Shown one piece after another: positions 52,640 to 60,568 of a stretch of 64,000 nt of DNA. The notes below the pieces were generated by a model. That model was not told where the DNA came from. It searched no databases and saw only the letters and a program-made list of their open reading frames with translations. Source of the DNA: Streptomyces luomodiensis (GTDB lineage: Bacteria > Actinomycetota > Actinomycetes > Streptomycetales > Streptomycetaceae). Numbering within the stretch: position 1 is the stretch's first letter; every line of letters begins with the position of its first letter. The DNA lies in the NCBI RefSeq assembly GCF_031679605.1, contig NZ_CP117522.1:8308001-8372000 (forward strand), given 5' to 3'. The translations under genes and the position numbers were made by a program.

Positions 52640-53092
52640 GTGCTGGACATCCGGTTCTCGCGTGCGCTGCGGCTGATGATGTTCCTCGCGGTGGCCGGCG
52701 ACAGGGAGGGATCCCCGCCGCTGAGTTCGGCCCAGTTGGCTCACAAGCTGAACACCAACCCGAGTCTGATCCGCAAACTCCTCGTACCGCTGACCGACGA
52801 AGGGCTCGTCGTCTGCGTCAAGGGCCGTACCGGCGGGGCCAGGCTGGGCCGGCCGGCCGACCGGATCACCCTGGCGGAGATCTATCGCTGTGCCGTCGGC
52901 GACAAGCCGCTGTGGGCCCCCTCGCCGGAAGCGGAGCCCGTGTGCGAGGTGACCACACACGCCGGTGAGTACTTCGCCGCGCTCACCGCCGAGGCAGAGC
53001 AGGCGGTGCTCGCGTCGCTGGGTGACCGTACGCTCGCGGACAGTGTGCGGGAACTGCGCCGTCTCGACGCGGACCGCGCGCAGCGGGCCTGA
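52640..53092 (+). CDS. Rrf2-family transcriptional regulator
   Basis: A 150-residue winged-HTH protein. FSRALRLMMFLAVAG, SSAQLAHKLNTNPSLIRKLLVPLTDEGLVVCVKGRTGGARLGRPADRITLAEIYRCA is the Rrf2 layout (HTH then wing with GG-R). Two cysteines (CVKG region and CAVG, plus PVCEV) do not form the three-Cys cluster of Fe-S Rrf2 proteins, so it is more like the redox or electrophile sensors without a cluster. GTG 52640 is chosen for GGAGGTGGAGACC upstream; an extension to 52493 has no site. It faces the ene-reductase gene. Confidence 0.85.
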   Translation: MLDIRFSRALRLMMFLAVAGDREGSPPLSSAQLAHKLNTNPSLIRKLLVPLTDEGLVVCVKGRTGGARLGRPADRITLAEIYRCAVGDKPLWAPSPEAEPVCEVTTHAGEYFAALTAEAEQAVLASLGDRTLADSVRELRRLDADRAQRA

Positions 53093-53202
53093 ACCGGCGC
53101 GGTTCGCCCTCGGCAGTGAACCAGTGGGCCCCGGCCGACGTCTTTCCTGTCCCGGGCCGTTTCCCGGGCCTTTCTCGCCCCTGCCCTCAGAGAGAGTTCA
53201 CT

Positions 53203-53496
53203 GTGACTGCCGACGAACGCCACCGGACAGACGACCAGCACGACGGCTCGAGCCCGTGGTGGTGGGGGATCGGGCCGATGGGGGCGGTCGGCCTCATCGT
53301 GTTCGGCATCGCCGCGGCCGGGTGGTCCGCCCTCGGGATGCCGGGCAGCGCGTCGGACGACGACCGGACGGTCGACTACTACCAGGCGGCGAGGGTCATC
53401 GCCATCGGGATGGTCGTCGGAGGCACCGCCCTGCTGGGGCGCCTGCGCCACCGCGCCACGCGCACCGATCAGGCGGAGGAGCGGGACGGCCACTGA
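53203..53496 (+). CDS. Small membrane protein of unknown function
   Basis: A 97-residue protein with a hydrophilic N-terminus (TADERHRTDDQHDGSS), a tryptophan-rich entry (PWWWGIGP), helix 1 (MGAVGLIVFGIAAAGWSALGM), a polar loop and helix 2 (VIAIGMVVGGTALLGRL), and a charged tail. No family recognised. GTG at 53203 is preceded by AGAGAGTTCACT. It may be co-transcribed with the rrf2-type gene 110 bases upstream, but nothing in it suggests a linked role. Confidence 0.6.
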   Translation: MTADERHRTDDQHDGSSPWWWGIGPMGAVGLIVFGIAAAGWSALGMPGSASDDDRTVDYYQAARVIAIGMVVGGTALLGRLRHRATRTDQAEERDGH

Positions 53497-53522
53497 TGGC
53501 CGGACGTATCCGTCGCCCCTGC

Positions 53523-53550
53523 TCTCCGGGCCGGACGGCCGGCCCGGAGA
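53523..53550. terminator. Hairpin terminator downstream of the beta-lactamase
   Basis: Perfect 12-base arms (TCTCCGGGCCGG and complement) with loop ACGG, between convergent genes. Confidence 0.8.
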
Positions 53551-53568
53551 CCGCTGTGGGCAGACGCG

Positions 53569-54489
53569 CTACGGCAGCGTGTCGGCCACGACGGAGGCGG
53601 CGTCCGCGATCAGCTTGTCGTCGTATTCGGCGTCCTTGTCGCCGCGGTTCGACATGATCGCCACGACGATGGGAGCGCTGTCGGGAGGCCACACCACGGC
53701 GATGTCGTTGCGGGCGGCGTAGGTGCGGCCGGCTCCGGTCTTGTCGCCGACCACCCAGCCCTTGGGCACCCCGGCCCGGATCAGCTTGTCGCCGGTGGTA
53801 TTGGTCCGCAGCCACTTCGTGAGCCGGGCGCGTTCGCCCTTGCCGAGGACATCGCCGAGGACGAACGCGCGCAGATCCTCGGCCATCGCCCGCGGTGTGC
53901 TCGTATCGCGTGTGGAGTCCGGGGCCCATACGTTCAACTCCGGCTCACGGCGCTCCATGTGGATGACGTCGTCGCCCAACTTCTCGAGCGTGGCGTCCAG
54001 CGCCTTGGGGCCGCCGAGCGCGTCGAGGAGCAGGTTGGCCGCGGTGTTGTCGCTGTAGCGCACGGCGGCGTCACACAGTGCGCCCAGGGTCATCCCGGTC
54101 TTGACGTGTTTCTCGGTCACGGGGGCGTAGTCGAGCAGATCGTCCTGGGAATACCTGATCACTCGGTCCAGTCCGCTCAGCGAGTACTTCCGCAGGACGG
54201 CGCCGGCGGCCAGCGCCTTGAACGTGGAGGCGTAGGCGAACCGTTCGCCATCGCGATAGGCCACCTCCCGTCCGGTGCCGGTGTCGATGGCGTAGACCCC
54301 CAGCCGCGCGTCGTAGGCGCGCTCCAGCTTCTTGAACTCGCCGGTGAACGATGTCGCGCCGGCGGATGAGGAACTCGACGCTTTCGGCTTGTCCGGGGAC
54401 CCGTCCTGGCCACAGGCCGTCAGTGGGACGAGGAGCGCGAGCGCGGCGAGCGCGCCCAGGGCGGTGTGGCGGGCACGGGTGAATCGCAT
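53569..54489 (-). CDS. Class A beta-lactamase, predicted lipoprotein
   Basis: A 306-residue serine beta-lactamase. The lipobox LLVPLTACG puts the modified Cys near residue 26, followed by a Ser-rich linker. All active-site motifs are intact: YASTFKAL (nucleophile Ser and Lys), RYSDNTAAN, the omega loop ERREPELN with the general-base Glu, and VGDKTGAG. It hydrolyses penicillins outside the membrane. It is divergent from LysR and BlaB-like genes, matching the blaL-blaA-blaB arrangement of Streptomyces cacaoi, so inducible expression is likely. Confidence 0.95.
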   Translation of the reverse strand: MRFTRARHTALGALAALALLVPLTACGQDGSPDKPKASSSSSAGATSFTGEFKKLERAYDARLGVYAIDTGTGREVAYRDGERFAYASTFKALAAGAVLRKYSLSGLDRVIRYSQDDLLDYAPVTEKHVKTGMTLGALCDAAVRYSDNTAANLLLDALGGPKALDATLEKLGDDVIHMERREPELNVWAPDSTRDTSTPRAMAEDLRAFVLGDVLGKGERARLTKWLRTNTTGDKLIRAGVPKGWVVGDKTGAGRTYAARNDIAVVWPPDSAPIVVAIMSNRGDKDAEYDDKLIADAASVVADTLP

Positions 54490-54630
54490 GGTCGAAACCT
54501 CCGGATGGGTCCCCGCAACGCGGGGGCGCGCGGGGACGAGAAGACCAGGCCCCTCGCCGGGGCGTGGTGTCGGGTGTCGTCACTCTCGCCGTCGGGTGCT
54601 ATGCGGTCCAATACGCTCGTGCGCCTCTTC

Positions 54631-54645
54631 ATGCGGATCTGGCAT
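54631..54645. promoter_or_regulatory. LysR-type T-N11-A site in the bla divergent promoter
   Basis: ATGCGGATCTGGCAT contains ATGC-N7-GCAT, an imperfect-free LysR palindrome with T-N11-A, 12 bases before the regulator start. A related ATGCGG half lies 30 bases upstream at 54601. Expected BlaA-like binding region, by analogy. Confidence 0.55.
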
Positions 54646-54657
54646 AGGGTGCCGGGT

Positions 54658-55560
54658 GTGGATCTGGTGGGAGTGTGCCGGGCGTTCGTCAGCGTGAGCG
54701 AGCGCGGAAGTTTCACCGTGGGAGCGGCCGCTGCCCGGATGTCCCAGTCGGTGGCCAGCCGCCGGGTGGCCGCCCTGGAGGAACGCTTCGGTGAGCAGCT
54801 CTTCGAGCGCACCTCGCGACGCGCCGTTCTCACCCCCTTCGGGCGGGACATGCTGCCGGTGGCCAGGCAACTCGTGCAGGCGGCCGATGTGCTGCTGCAC
54901 GAGGCGGAAGCCGCCAAGCGCAAGCCGTGGCGGCTCGCCGTGCCCGGCATCTGCTCCACGGCCGGTCTCGCCCGCCTGGTCGCCGAGGCACGGGGGCACG
55001 GTGTCACGCTCGACCTCCGTGTCGCGGCGCCGGCGCAGCGCCTGGAGCTCATCCACGCCCAGCAGGTGCGGGCCGCCCTGCTCGCGGTGCCCGCGGACGA
55101 GGCCACCTGGTCCGTGCCGCTCGGACTGGCCGGTGTCCAGGAGCCCGGTGTGCGGCGGGTCTACCTCGAGACGCTGCGGGTCGGACGGGCTTGCCCGGGG
55201 CCGGCCCGCCGGGTCTGGATCCAGCCCGAGGACGACGTTCCGCACATCCGCGACCCGCTGACCCTGCTGCGCGACGCGGTCGGTCTGCGGCCCGCGCAGC
55301 TCGTGGCCGCGACCGACCTGACGACCGCCGCCGCCGAAGTCCTCTGCTCCCGCGACCTGTTGCTGTGCTCTCCCGCGCAGGCCGCGGAACTCGCCCTGAA
55401 GTGGCGGCCCATCGGTGAGCTCACGCTCAGCCGGGGGTTCGCCCTCGCCGCCGCCGCGGGCGGCAACCCACAGCACCTCGAAGGACGTCTGGGCGGCGCC
55501 ATCGCCCACTGCCTGGGCGCGGGCACCCAGCCGGACACCACGGAAGGGGCGGAGGCGTGA
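54658..55560 (+). CDS. LysR-family regulator, BlaA-like
   Basis: A 300-residue LysR protein. The HTH (DLVGVCRAFVSVSERGSFTVGAAAARMSQSVASRRVAALEERFGEQLFER) covers residues 2-52, and the effector domain begins at WRLAVPGICSTAGL. It is divergent from a class A beta-lactamase and overlaps (GTGA) a BlaB-like gene. In S. cacaoi the equivalent BlaA activates the lactamase gene in response to beta-lactams. GTG 54658 is chosen because it gives the standard LysR N-terminus and leaves the palindrome non-coding; an ATG at 54631 is possible. Confidence 0.9.
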   Translation: MDLVGVCRAFVSVSERGSFTVGAAAARMSQSVASRRVAALEERFGEQLFERTSRRAVLTPFGRDMLPVARQLVQAADVLLHEAEAAKRKPWRLAVPGICSTAGLARLVAEARGHGVTLDLRVAAPAQRLELIHAQQVRAALLAVPADEATWSVPLGLAGVQEPGVRRVYLETLRVGRACPGPARRVWIQPEDDVPHIRDPLTLLRDAVGLRPAQLVAATDLTTAAAEVLCSRDLLLCSPAQAAELALKWRPIGELTLSRGFALAAAAGGNPQHLEGRLGGAIAHCLGAGTQPDTTEGAEA

Positions 55561-56459
55561 ACACCGAGGCACTGCTGCGCGATCTGCGCGGGCAGTTGCG
55601 CGACGGCGGCTTGCACGGCTGTCTGCTCGTGCGGGACCTCCACACGGGGGACGAGCTGGGCATCGACCCGGACACCCCGCTGCCCTCCGCCTCCCTGGTC
55701 AAGATCCCGCTCGCGCTGGCGACGCTGGAGCGCATCCGGCGCGGCGAACTGGACGGGGCGACGATGCTCGAGGTGTCCCCCGGGCGGATCACCGCACCCG
55801 GTCCCACCGGACTCAGCCGGTTCCGCCACCCCGCCCGGGTCGCCGTCGACGACCTGCTCTACCTGAGCACCTGTCTGAGCGACGGAACGGCGGCCGAGGC
55901 GCTGTTCGGCCTCACCCCGCCCGCCCAGGTCGCCGACATGCTCCACGAGTTCGGGCTGCGTGGCATCATCGTCCGGCATGGCATCCGCGAAGTGGCCGAA
56001 ACCCCCGGGCTGCGCTTCGACGCCGCGCAGCGGCATCTCGCCCACGCCCTCGCCATCGACGCGGGCACCAGCGGCCGCGGCCACCGGGTGCCGCAACTCG
56101 ACACCACCCGCACCAACATCGGCAGCGCGCGCGCCCATGTGGATCTGCTCCAAGCCCTGTGGACCCCCTCGGCGATCCACCCCGAAGTGGCGCGGCGGGT
56201 ACGCGACCTCATGGCCCACAACGTGCTGCGGCACCGGCTCGCCCCCGACTTCAGCTCCGACGCCACCACCTGGTCCTCCAAGACCGGCACCCTGCTCAAC
56301 CTGCGCCATGAGATCGGCGTCGTCGAGCACTCCGACGGTCAGGCGTTCGCCATCGCGGTGCTCACCGAGTCACTCGTGCCCGCCGGAACCCAGCCCGGCG
56401 CCGAAGCCCTCATGGCGCAGATCGCCCGCACACTGCGCGACCACCTCCGGCAGTTGTAG
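55557..56459 (+). CDS. BlaB-like penicillin-interactive regulatory protein
   Basis: A 300-residue protein of the serine beta-lactamase fold without a signal peptide, so cytoplasmic. It carries the triad in altered form: SASLVKIPLALATL (Ser-x-x-Lys), TCLSDGTAAEAL (Ser-Asp-Gly in place of Ser-Asp-Asn) and WSSKTGTLLN (Lys-Thr-Gly). The omega-loop Glu is not evident. In S. cacaoi, BlaB is needed with BlaA for lactamase induction and is thought to sense rather than destroy beta-lactams or muropeptides. It overlaps the blaA-like stop, so the two are coupled. A true cytoplasmic lactamase is the less likely alternative. Confidence 0.88.
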   Translation: MNTEALLRDLRGQLRDGGLHGCLLVRDLHTGDELGIDPDTPLPSASLVKIPLALATLERIRRGELDGATMLEVSPGRITAPGPTGLSRFRHPARVAVDDLLYLSTCLSDGTAAEALFGLTPPAQVADMLHEFGLRGIIVRHGIREVAETPGLRFDAAQRHLAHALAIDAGTSGRGHRVPQLDTTRTNIGSARAHVDLLQALWTPSAIHPEVARRVRDLMAHNVLRHRLAPDFSSDATTWSSKTGTLLNLRHEIGVVEHSDGQAFAIAVLTESLVPAGTQPGAEALMAQIARTLRDHLRQL

Positions 56460-56480
56460 GGCCACGTCGGGGCGGGAGCG

Positions 56481-56508
56481 GGTGACCAGCCCGGTCCGGC
56501 TGGTCACC
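56481..56508. terminator. Hairpin terminator after the blaB-like gene
   Basis: Eleven-base arms GGTGACCAGCC and GGCTGGTCACC with a six-base loop, between convergent genes. Confidence 0.75.
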
Positions 56509-56516
56509 GGCCGTGC

Positions 56517-57272
56517 TCAGAGGGTGCGGCCGAACAGGTCCAACAGGGCCTGCCAGTGGCGCTCGGTGGCCTCGGCGTCGTACGCGGAGGTGTCGGCCTG
56601 GGTGTAGCCGTGCCGGGCCCCCGCGTAGACCTCGGTGCGGTGGCGGACACCGGCCTCGTCGAGGGCCTTCTCCAGACGCTCGATCTGCTCGGGAGGAAGG
56701 GCGTGGTCCTGGTCCGCGTGTCCGAAGTACACCTCGGCGGTGATCCGTCCGACCACCGTGTGCGGGCTGTTTGGTGCCTCGGTGGCCAAGCTGCCACCGT
56801 GGAAACCGGCCATCGCGGCGACGCGGTCGGGGTAGGCGCCGGCGGCGCGCAAGGCCAGTCCGGCACCCAGGCAGTAGCCGGTGAGGCCCACGGGCCCGTC
56901 GGTGGCCTGAGGGCAGGAGGCCAGCCAGTCGAGATAGGCGCCGGCGTCGCGCACCGTGAGATCGGGAGTCAGCTCCGCCGCGATCGGGAGGAGCTTTTCG
57001 AGGATCTCCGGACGCGTCGCGACGTCGAGGAAGTCGGGCAGCTCCGTCAGGGGAGCCCGCCCGTGCCGGTAGAAGACGTTGGGCACCAGCACGGTGTAAC
57101 CGGCCCCGGCCAGCCGGTCGGCCATCGTCCGCAGGTGGGGCCGGAGCCCGAAGGCGTCCATGTACAGCACGACGGCCGGGTGGCGGCCGGAGTCGTCGGG
57201 ATGGGCCAGGTAGGCATCGGCGACGCCGTCCTGGGTGGGGATGTCCACGTCTGTTCCGCGCACTGCGGTCAT
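56517..57272 (-). CDS. Dienelactone hydrolase family protein
   Basis: A 251-residue alpha/beta hydrolase. VGLTGYCLGAGLALRAA carries the nucleophile as Cys in G-Y-C-L-G, the signature of dienelactone hydrolases. The Asp is in VYFGHADQDHALP and the His in YAGARHGYTQAD. The family opens dienelactone from chlorocatechol breakdown, but many members act on other esters or lactones. ATG 57272 follows GGAAGGACCCCCC. Preceded by the exonuclease gene on the same strand, 74 bases away, with an 18-base tandem duplication in the gap. Confidence 0.9.
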   Translation of the reverse strand: MTAVRGTDVDIPTQDGVADAYLAHPDDSGRHPAVVLYMDAFGLRPHLRTMADRLAGAGYTVLVPNVFYRHGRAPLTELPDFLDVATRPEILEKLLPIAAELTPDLTVRDAGAYLDWLASCPQATDGPVGLTGYCLGAGLALRAAGAYPDRVAAMAGFHGGSLATEAPNSPHTVVGRITAEVYFGHADQDHALPPEQIERLEKALDEAGVRHRTEVYAGARHGYTQADTSAYDAEATERHWQALLDLFGRTL

Positions 57273-57292
57273 GGGGGGTCCTTCCTTCGTTC

Positions 57293-57328
57293 GTACCGGA
57301 TCGCGGGCGAGTACCGGATCGCGGGCGA
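57293..57328. repeat. Perfect 18-base tandem duplication upstream of the dienelactone hydrolase gene
   Basis: GTACCGGATCGCGGGCGA is present twice without a gap (57293-57310 and 57311-57328), 20 bases upstream of the hydrolase start and 18 after the exonuclease stop. Confidence 0.9.
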
Positions 57329-57346
57329 CCCGGCGGGCCCGTGCCC

Positions 57347-57955
57347 TCAGAGGCATCCCTCGGGCAGCCGAGCCCCGCCGGCACATACGTGTCTGATCGC
57401 CGCGGCGATCGAATAGCAGTCGAAGAGCGCCGAATGCTCCCGGCCGGCCACGGGTCTGGGCAGGCCCAGCGCCTCCCACAGGCGACCGGAACTGGCCGAT
57501 GCGGTGGTCGGTGCGACGGCGTTCAGCCAGGGGCGGATGTTCAGGAAGCCGGCGGTGAGGAAGCCGTTCTTGACCTCTTCGCCACGAGCCCGCGCCCACC
57601 CCGTGTTCTCCCCGAGGACGATCATGTCGTTGCCGTAGGAGAGCACGGACTGCCCCTGGCAGAAGCCCAGGAAATCACTGAGCGCTTCGGCCGGCGCGAC
57701 TCCCTCCCGGTCCACGGTTTCCTGGTCGATGCCCGTGAGACCGGTGAAGTACGGGGACAGCCGCGGATTGACCACCGGCCGCACCAGCGCCTCGTACTCC
57801 TCGACCACACAGTGGTCTTCGGCGGAATCGCCGGCACTGATGCGCAAGGCGCCGATCTGGACTATCTCGCGAAGCTGCCCCGGCCCCGTCCAATCCCGTT
57901 CGAGCGCTCCCGACCATGAGGTGAATTCAAGGTCGAACACGACAAAGGTCGACAA
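57347..57955 (-). CDS. DEDD-type 3'-5' exonuclease domain protein
   Basis: A 202-residue single-domain exonuclease of the DnaQ/ERI1 type. VVFDLEFTSW gives the first Asp-Glu pair, EIVQIGALRI the following strand, DFLGFCQGQSVLSYGNDM the second Asp region, and REHSALFDCYSIAAAI the final His and Asp. It would degrade single-stranded nucleic acid from the 3' end with two metal ions. TTG at 57955 is chosen because AGGAGAGACCGT precedes it and it starts right at the domain. No helicase or polymerase partner is nearby. Confidence 0.85.
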   Translation of the reverse strand: MSTFVVFDLEFTSWSGALERDWTGPGQLREIVQIGALRISAGDSAEDHCVVEEYEALVRPVVNPRLSPYFTGLTGIDQETVDREGVAPAEALSDFLGFCQGQSVLSYGNDMIVLGENTGWARARGEEVKNGFLTAGFLNIRPWLNAVAPTTASASSGRLWEALGLPRPVAGREHSALFDCYSIAAAIRHVCAGGARLPEGCL

Positions 57956-58067
57956 ACGGTCTCTCCTCGTGTCGGGGTGGGGGCCGAACGAACCCGGACG
58001 AGCTGCTGCCCAGGAGACTACTCCTCGGCTGGTGGTGGCGCGGGACGGCCCGGTGTCCGCCCCGCGC

Positions 58068-58118
58068 GGTGCCTCAGGAGAACCTGTGCCCCAGGAGAGC
58101 CGGTGTCTCAGGAGAAGG
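58068..58118. repeat. Three-copy 17-base tandem repeat overlapping the aldo/keto reductase stop
   Basis: Units at 58068-58084, 58085-58101 and 58102-58118 share the core KGTGYCYCAGGAGARSC (IUPAC). The copy nearest the gene contains the reductase stop codon (58108-58110 on the minus strand), so the other two extend downstream from the gene end. Confidence 0.85.
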
Positions 58119-58998
58119 TGTCGGGCCCCACGTCGCCGGGGTCGGGACCGCCGCGTACCCCGGTGTCGAGCGCGTCGATGGCGGACACCTCGTGCGGGGT
58201 CAGCGAGAAGTCGAAGACGCCGATGTTCTCCGCGATGCGGTGGGGTGTGACGGACTTCGGGATCGCGCACAGGCCGTGCTCGATGTGCCAGCGGAGGATG
58301 ATCTGGGCCGGGGTCTTGCCGTACTTGTCGGCGAGGCCGGTGAGGGCCGGGTTCCGGAGCGGGTCCTCGGCCTCGCTCGGCCGGTCGCCCCAGTAGCGCG
58401 TCACTCCGCCGATGGGCGACCAGGACTGGGTGACGATGTCGTGGCGGACGTCGAACGCGCGCAGCTCCGGCTGGTTGAAGTGCGGGTGCAGTTCGACCTG
58501 GTTCACCGCGGGCACCACATCGGTGCGCGCCATGAGATGGGACAGGTGTTCGGGGGTGTGGTTGCACACCCCGATGGCCCGTACCCGGCCGTCGGCCAGC
58601 AGCTTCTCGGCGGCCCGGTACGAGGCCACCGTGGTGTCGAAGGCGGACGGGACGGGCCAGTGCAGCAGATACAGGTCCAGGTGGTCGAGGCCGAGTTTGG
58701 TGAGACTGGTGTCGAAGGCGCGGAGGGCGGCGTCGTAGCCGTAGTCCGTCAGCCACAGCTTGGTGATGACGAAGATGTCCTGGCGGCCGATGCCCGAGCG
58801 GGCGATGCCCTCGCCGACCTCCTTCTCGTTGCCGTAGGCGGCCGCGGTGTCGATCAGCCGGTAGCCGTTCTCGATCGCGGTCGTCACCGCGGCGACGGTC
58901 TCGTCGGGCGGACTCTGGTAGACGCCGAGGCCCAGAGCGGGCATCCGCACGCCGTTGTTCAGGGTCAGCAGAGGGGCTGGGCCATTCGGTCCATTCAT
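58108..58998 (-). CDS. Aldo/keto reductase
   Basis: A 296-residue NADPH-dependent reductase of the AKR5-like group (2,5-diketo-gluconate reductase relatives). LNNGVRMPALGLGVYQ opens the barrel. LIDTAAAYGNE supplies Asp and Tyr of the tetrad, FVITKLWL the Lys and LYLLHWP the His. The C-terminal cofactor loop is IPKSVTPHRIAENIGVFDF. It reduces aldehydes and ketones in the cytoplasm; the natural substrate cannot be told. Its gene follows the XRE-type regulator on the same strand 197 bases downstream. Confidence 0.93.
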   Translation of the reverse strand: MNGPNGPAPLLTLNNGVRMPALGLGVYQSPPDETVAAVTTAIENGYRLIDTAAAYGNEKEVGEGIARSGIGRQDIFVITKLWLTDYGYDAALRAFDTSLTKLGLDHLDLYLLHWPVPSAFDTTVASYRAAEKLLADGRVRAIGVCNHTPEHLSHLMARTDVVPAVNQVELHPHFNQPELRAFDVRHDIVTQSWSPIGGVTRYWGDRPSEAEDPLRNPALTGLADKYGKTPAQIILRWHIEHGLCAIPKSVTPHRIAENIGVFDFSLTPHEVSAIDALDTGVRGGPDPGDVGPDTFS

Positions 58999-59174
58999 AC
59001 GGGTTCCTTGGGTGCGTCGGAGACCGGCGGACCGCTACCGGTGCCGTCTTCCCGCACCGGAGCGCGTCCGCTTGTACTGCGACAGGGGTTCCCGGTGACG
59101 GGCCGTGCGCTCGCCCCGTACGCCGAACGTCACCACGTTGGCGCGATCGGCGTGCCGTGCCCGGCCTCGTACGG

Positions 59175-59194
59175 CGGCCGATGTACATCGGCCG
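59175..59194. promoter_or_regulatory. Perfect 20-base palindrome between XRE and aldo/keto reductase genes
   Basis: CGGCCGATGTACATCGGCCG is fully symmetric and lies one base after the XRE-type stop. It could be a regulator site for the reductase gene or, as an eight-base stem with loop GTAC, a weak terminator. Confidence 0.5.
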
Positions 59195-59195
59195 A

Positions 59196-60059
59196 TCACG
59201 GCGATGTGCGGTTCTCGTCGGCCGTCATGTCCTGTGTGCCGATGACCGAGAGGAGCTCCAGCTGGGCGGCGCCTTCGGTGCCGGGCGGGGCGCTGAACCA
59301 CAGCAGGCGCTGGCGGCCGTCCTCGCTGAACAGGGAGTGGCAGTCCAGTTCGATGATGCCCAGCGCGGGGTGGACGATGCGCTTGTGGTCGGTCCGCCGG
59401 AGGGCGACGTCGTGGGTGTCCCAGAGGGCGGCGAACTCCTCGCTGCGGCGGCGGAGCGAGGCCACCATCCGCTGCACTTCACTGTCGCGGCCGCGCCGGG
59501 CGGCCACGGCCTGGAGGTCGGCGACGAAGACCCGGGAGTGGTGGGGGTGGTCCTCGGGCGGGTAGAGCGCACGGGCGTCCGGGTCGGTGAACCACCGGTG
59601 GACGAAGCTCGCCTCGGGGCCGCGCACCGCCACCGGCCGGCCGATCAGGGCGACGGCCAGCTCGTTCTGCGCGAGGATCTGGTGCAGGTCGGTGATGATC
59701 TGCGCGGGCGTGGTGGTCAGCCGGTCCAGCAGGCCGAGCAGGGCCGGCTGGACCTGCGCGGCCGGGCCGTGCGTCGCCGGGGGAACGGGGCGGTCGGCGA
59801 GGTGGAACAGATGGTCGCGTTCGTCGCCGTTCAGCCGCAGCGCACGGGCCAGGGAGGTCAGCACCTGGGCCGAGGGCTGAGCGCCGCGTCCGCGCTCCAG
59901 CTCGGTGTAGTAGTCCGCGGACAGCCCGGCCAGCTGGGAGACCTCCTCGCGCCGCAGTCCGGGCACCCGGCGCCGTGGACCGGTGGGCAGGCCGACGTCG
60001 GCCGGGCGGATCCGGTCGCGCCGGGACTTCAGGAACGCGGCGAATGCGGAGTGATTCAC
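59196..60059 (-). CDS. XRE-family regulator with MmyB-like ligand-binding domain
   Basis: A 287-residue protein. The HTH (FLKSRRDRIRPADVGLP then RRVPGLRREEVSQLAGLSADYYTELERGRG) covers residues 8-60. The MmyB-type PAS-like domain follows (LLDRLTTTPAQIITDLHQILAQNELAVALIG ... HPALGIIELDCHSLFSEDGRQRLLWFSAPPGTEGAAQLELL). The family binds fatty-acid-like ligands in known structures and usually controls a neighbouring redox enzyme. Here the candidates are the downstream aldo/keto reductase and the divergent tautomerase. GTG 60059 is chosen for the family-typical start; ATG 60068 is an alternative. Confidence 0.9.
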   Translation of the reverse strand: MNHSAFAAFLKSRRDRIRPADVGLPTGPRRRVPGLRREEVSQLAGLSADYYTELERGRGAQPSAQVLTSLARALRLNGDERDHLFHLADRPVPPATHGPAAQVQPALLGLLDRLTTTPAQIITDLHQILAQNELAVALIGRPVAVRGPEASFVHRWFTDPDARALYPPEDHPHHSRVFVADLQAVAARRGRDSEVQRMVASLRRRSEEFAALWDTHDVALRRTDHKRIVHPALGIIELDCHSLFSEDGRQRLLWFSAPPGTEGAAQLELLSVIGTQDMTADENRTSP

Positions 60060-60220
60060 GCCCCCCATGGTCCCTCGTACCGGTGAGCCGAGCCAGGGGC
60101 TGACAACCCCTGGGTGGGGACAGCCCTGGCTGGCCCGGAAACCCCGGTCCAGCCTGGAGACACCGACGGGGTCGTCCGCGCCGACGGCGGCATCGTCCGA
60201 CCGCCACGCGATCACCCCTG

Positions 60221-60280
60221 CGACACGAAGTACGACACGAAGTACGACACGAACGACGACACGAACGACGACAGGAAAGA
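60221..60280. repeat. Five-copy 12-base tandem repeat in the tautomerase 5' region
   Basis: Units CGACACGAAGTA (twice), CGACACGAACGA (twice) and CGACAGGAAAGA occupy 60221-60280. The last unit supplies AGGAAAG, the apparent ribosome-binding site of the tautomerase starting at 60290. Confidence 0.9.
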
Positions 60281-60289
60281 AGAACGACC

Positions 60290-60505
60290 ATGCCCTTCGC
60301 GAACTTCAAGGTTCCCGCCGGATCCCTCGACGAGAAGCAGAAGGAGGAGATCGTCACCCGTGCCACCGAGCTGTACGTCGACATCTACGGTGAGCGCGCC
60401 CGCGCCAACACCATGGTCCTGGTCGAGGAGGTCACCGACGGCGGCTGGGGCATCGGCGGCAACGTCCTGACCCTCGCCATGCTCCAGCAGCCGCCCGGCG
60501 AGTGA
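60290..60505 (+). CDS. 4-oxalocrotonate tautomerase family protein
   Basis: A 71-residue protein. After Met removal the N-terminal residue is Pro (MPFANFKVPAGSL), the catalytic base of the tautomerase superfamily. The rest follows the beta-alpha-beta fold (LDEKQKEEIVTRATELYVDIYG, NTMVLVEEVTDGGWGIGGNVL). Such proteins form dimers or hexamers and isomerise or hydrolyse unsaturated acids. ATG 60290 is ten bases after the AGGAAAGA contained in the 12-base repeat. Divergent from the XRE regulator. Confidence 0.9.
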   Translation: MPFANFKVPAGSLDEKQKEEIVTRATELYVDIYGERARANTMVLVEEVTDGGWGIGGNVLTLAMLQQPPGE

Positions 60506-60568
60506 CCCCTGGCCGGCGCCGGGCCGGGCGTGCGCCGGTCGTCGCCGTGGGTGCGTAGGGTGGCGCGG

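Noticed and set aside
53664..53679. GGGAGCGCT sequence resembling a CebR box
   Set aside because: Only one half matches, and it lies inside the beta-lactamase coding region.
57893..57910. GAGCGCTCCCGA resembling a CebR half-site
   Set aside because: Imperfect and within the exonuclease coding sequence.
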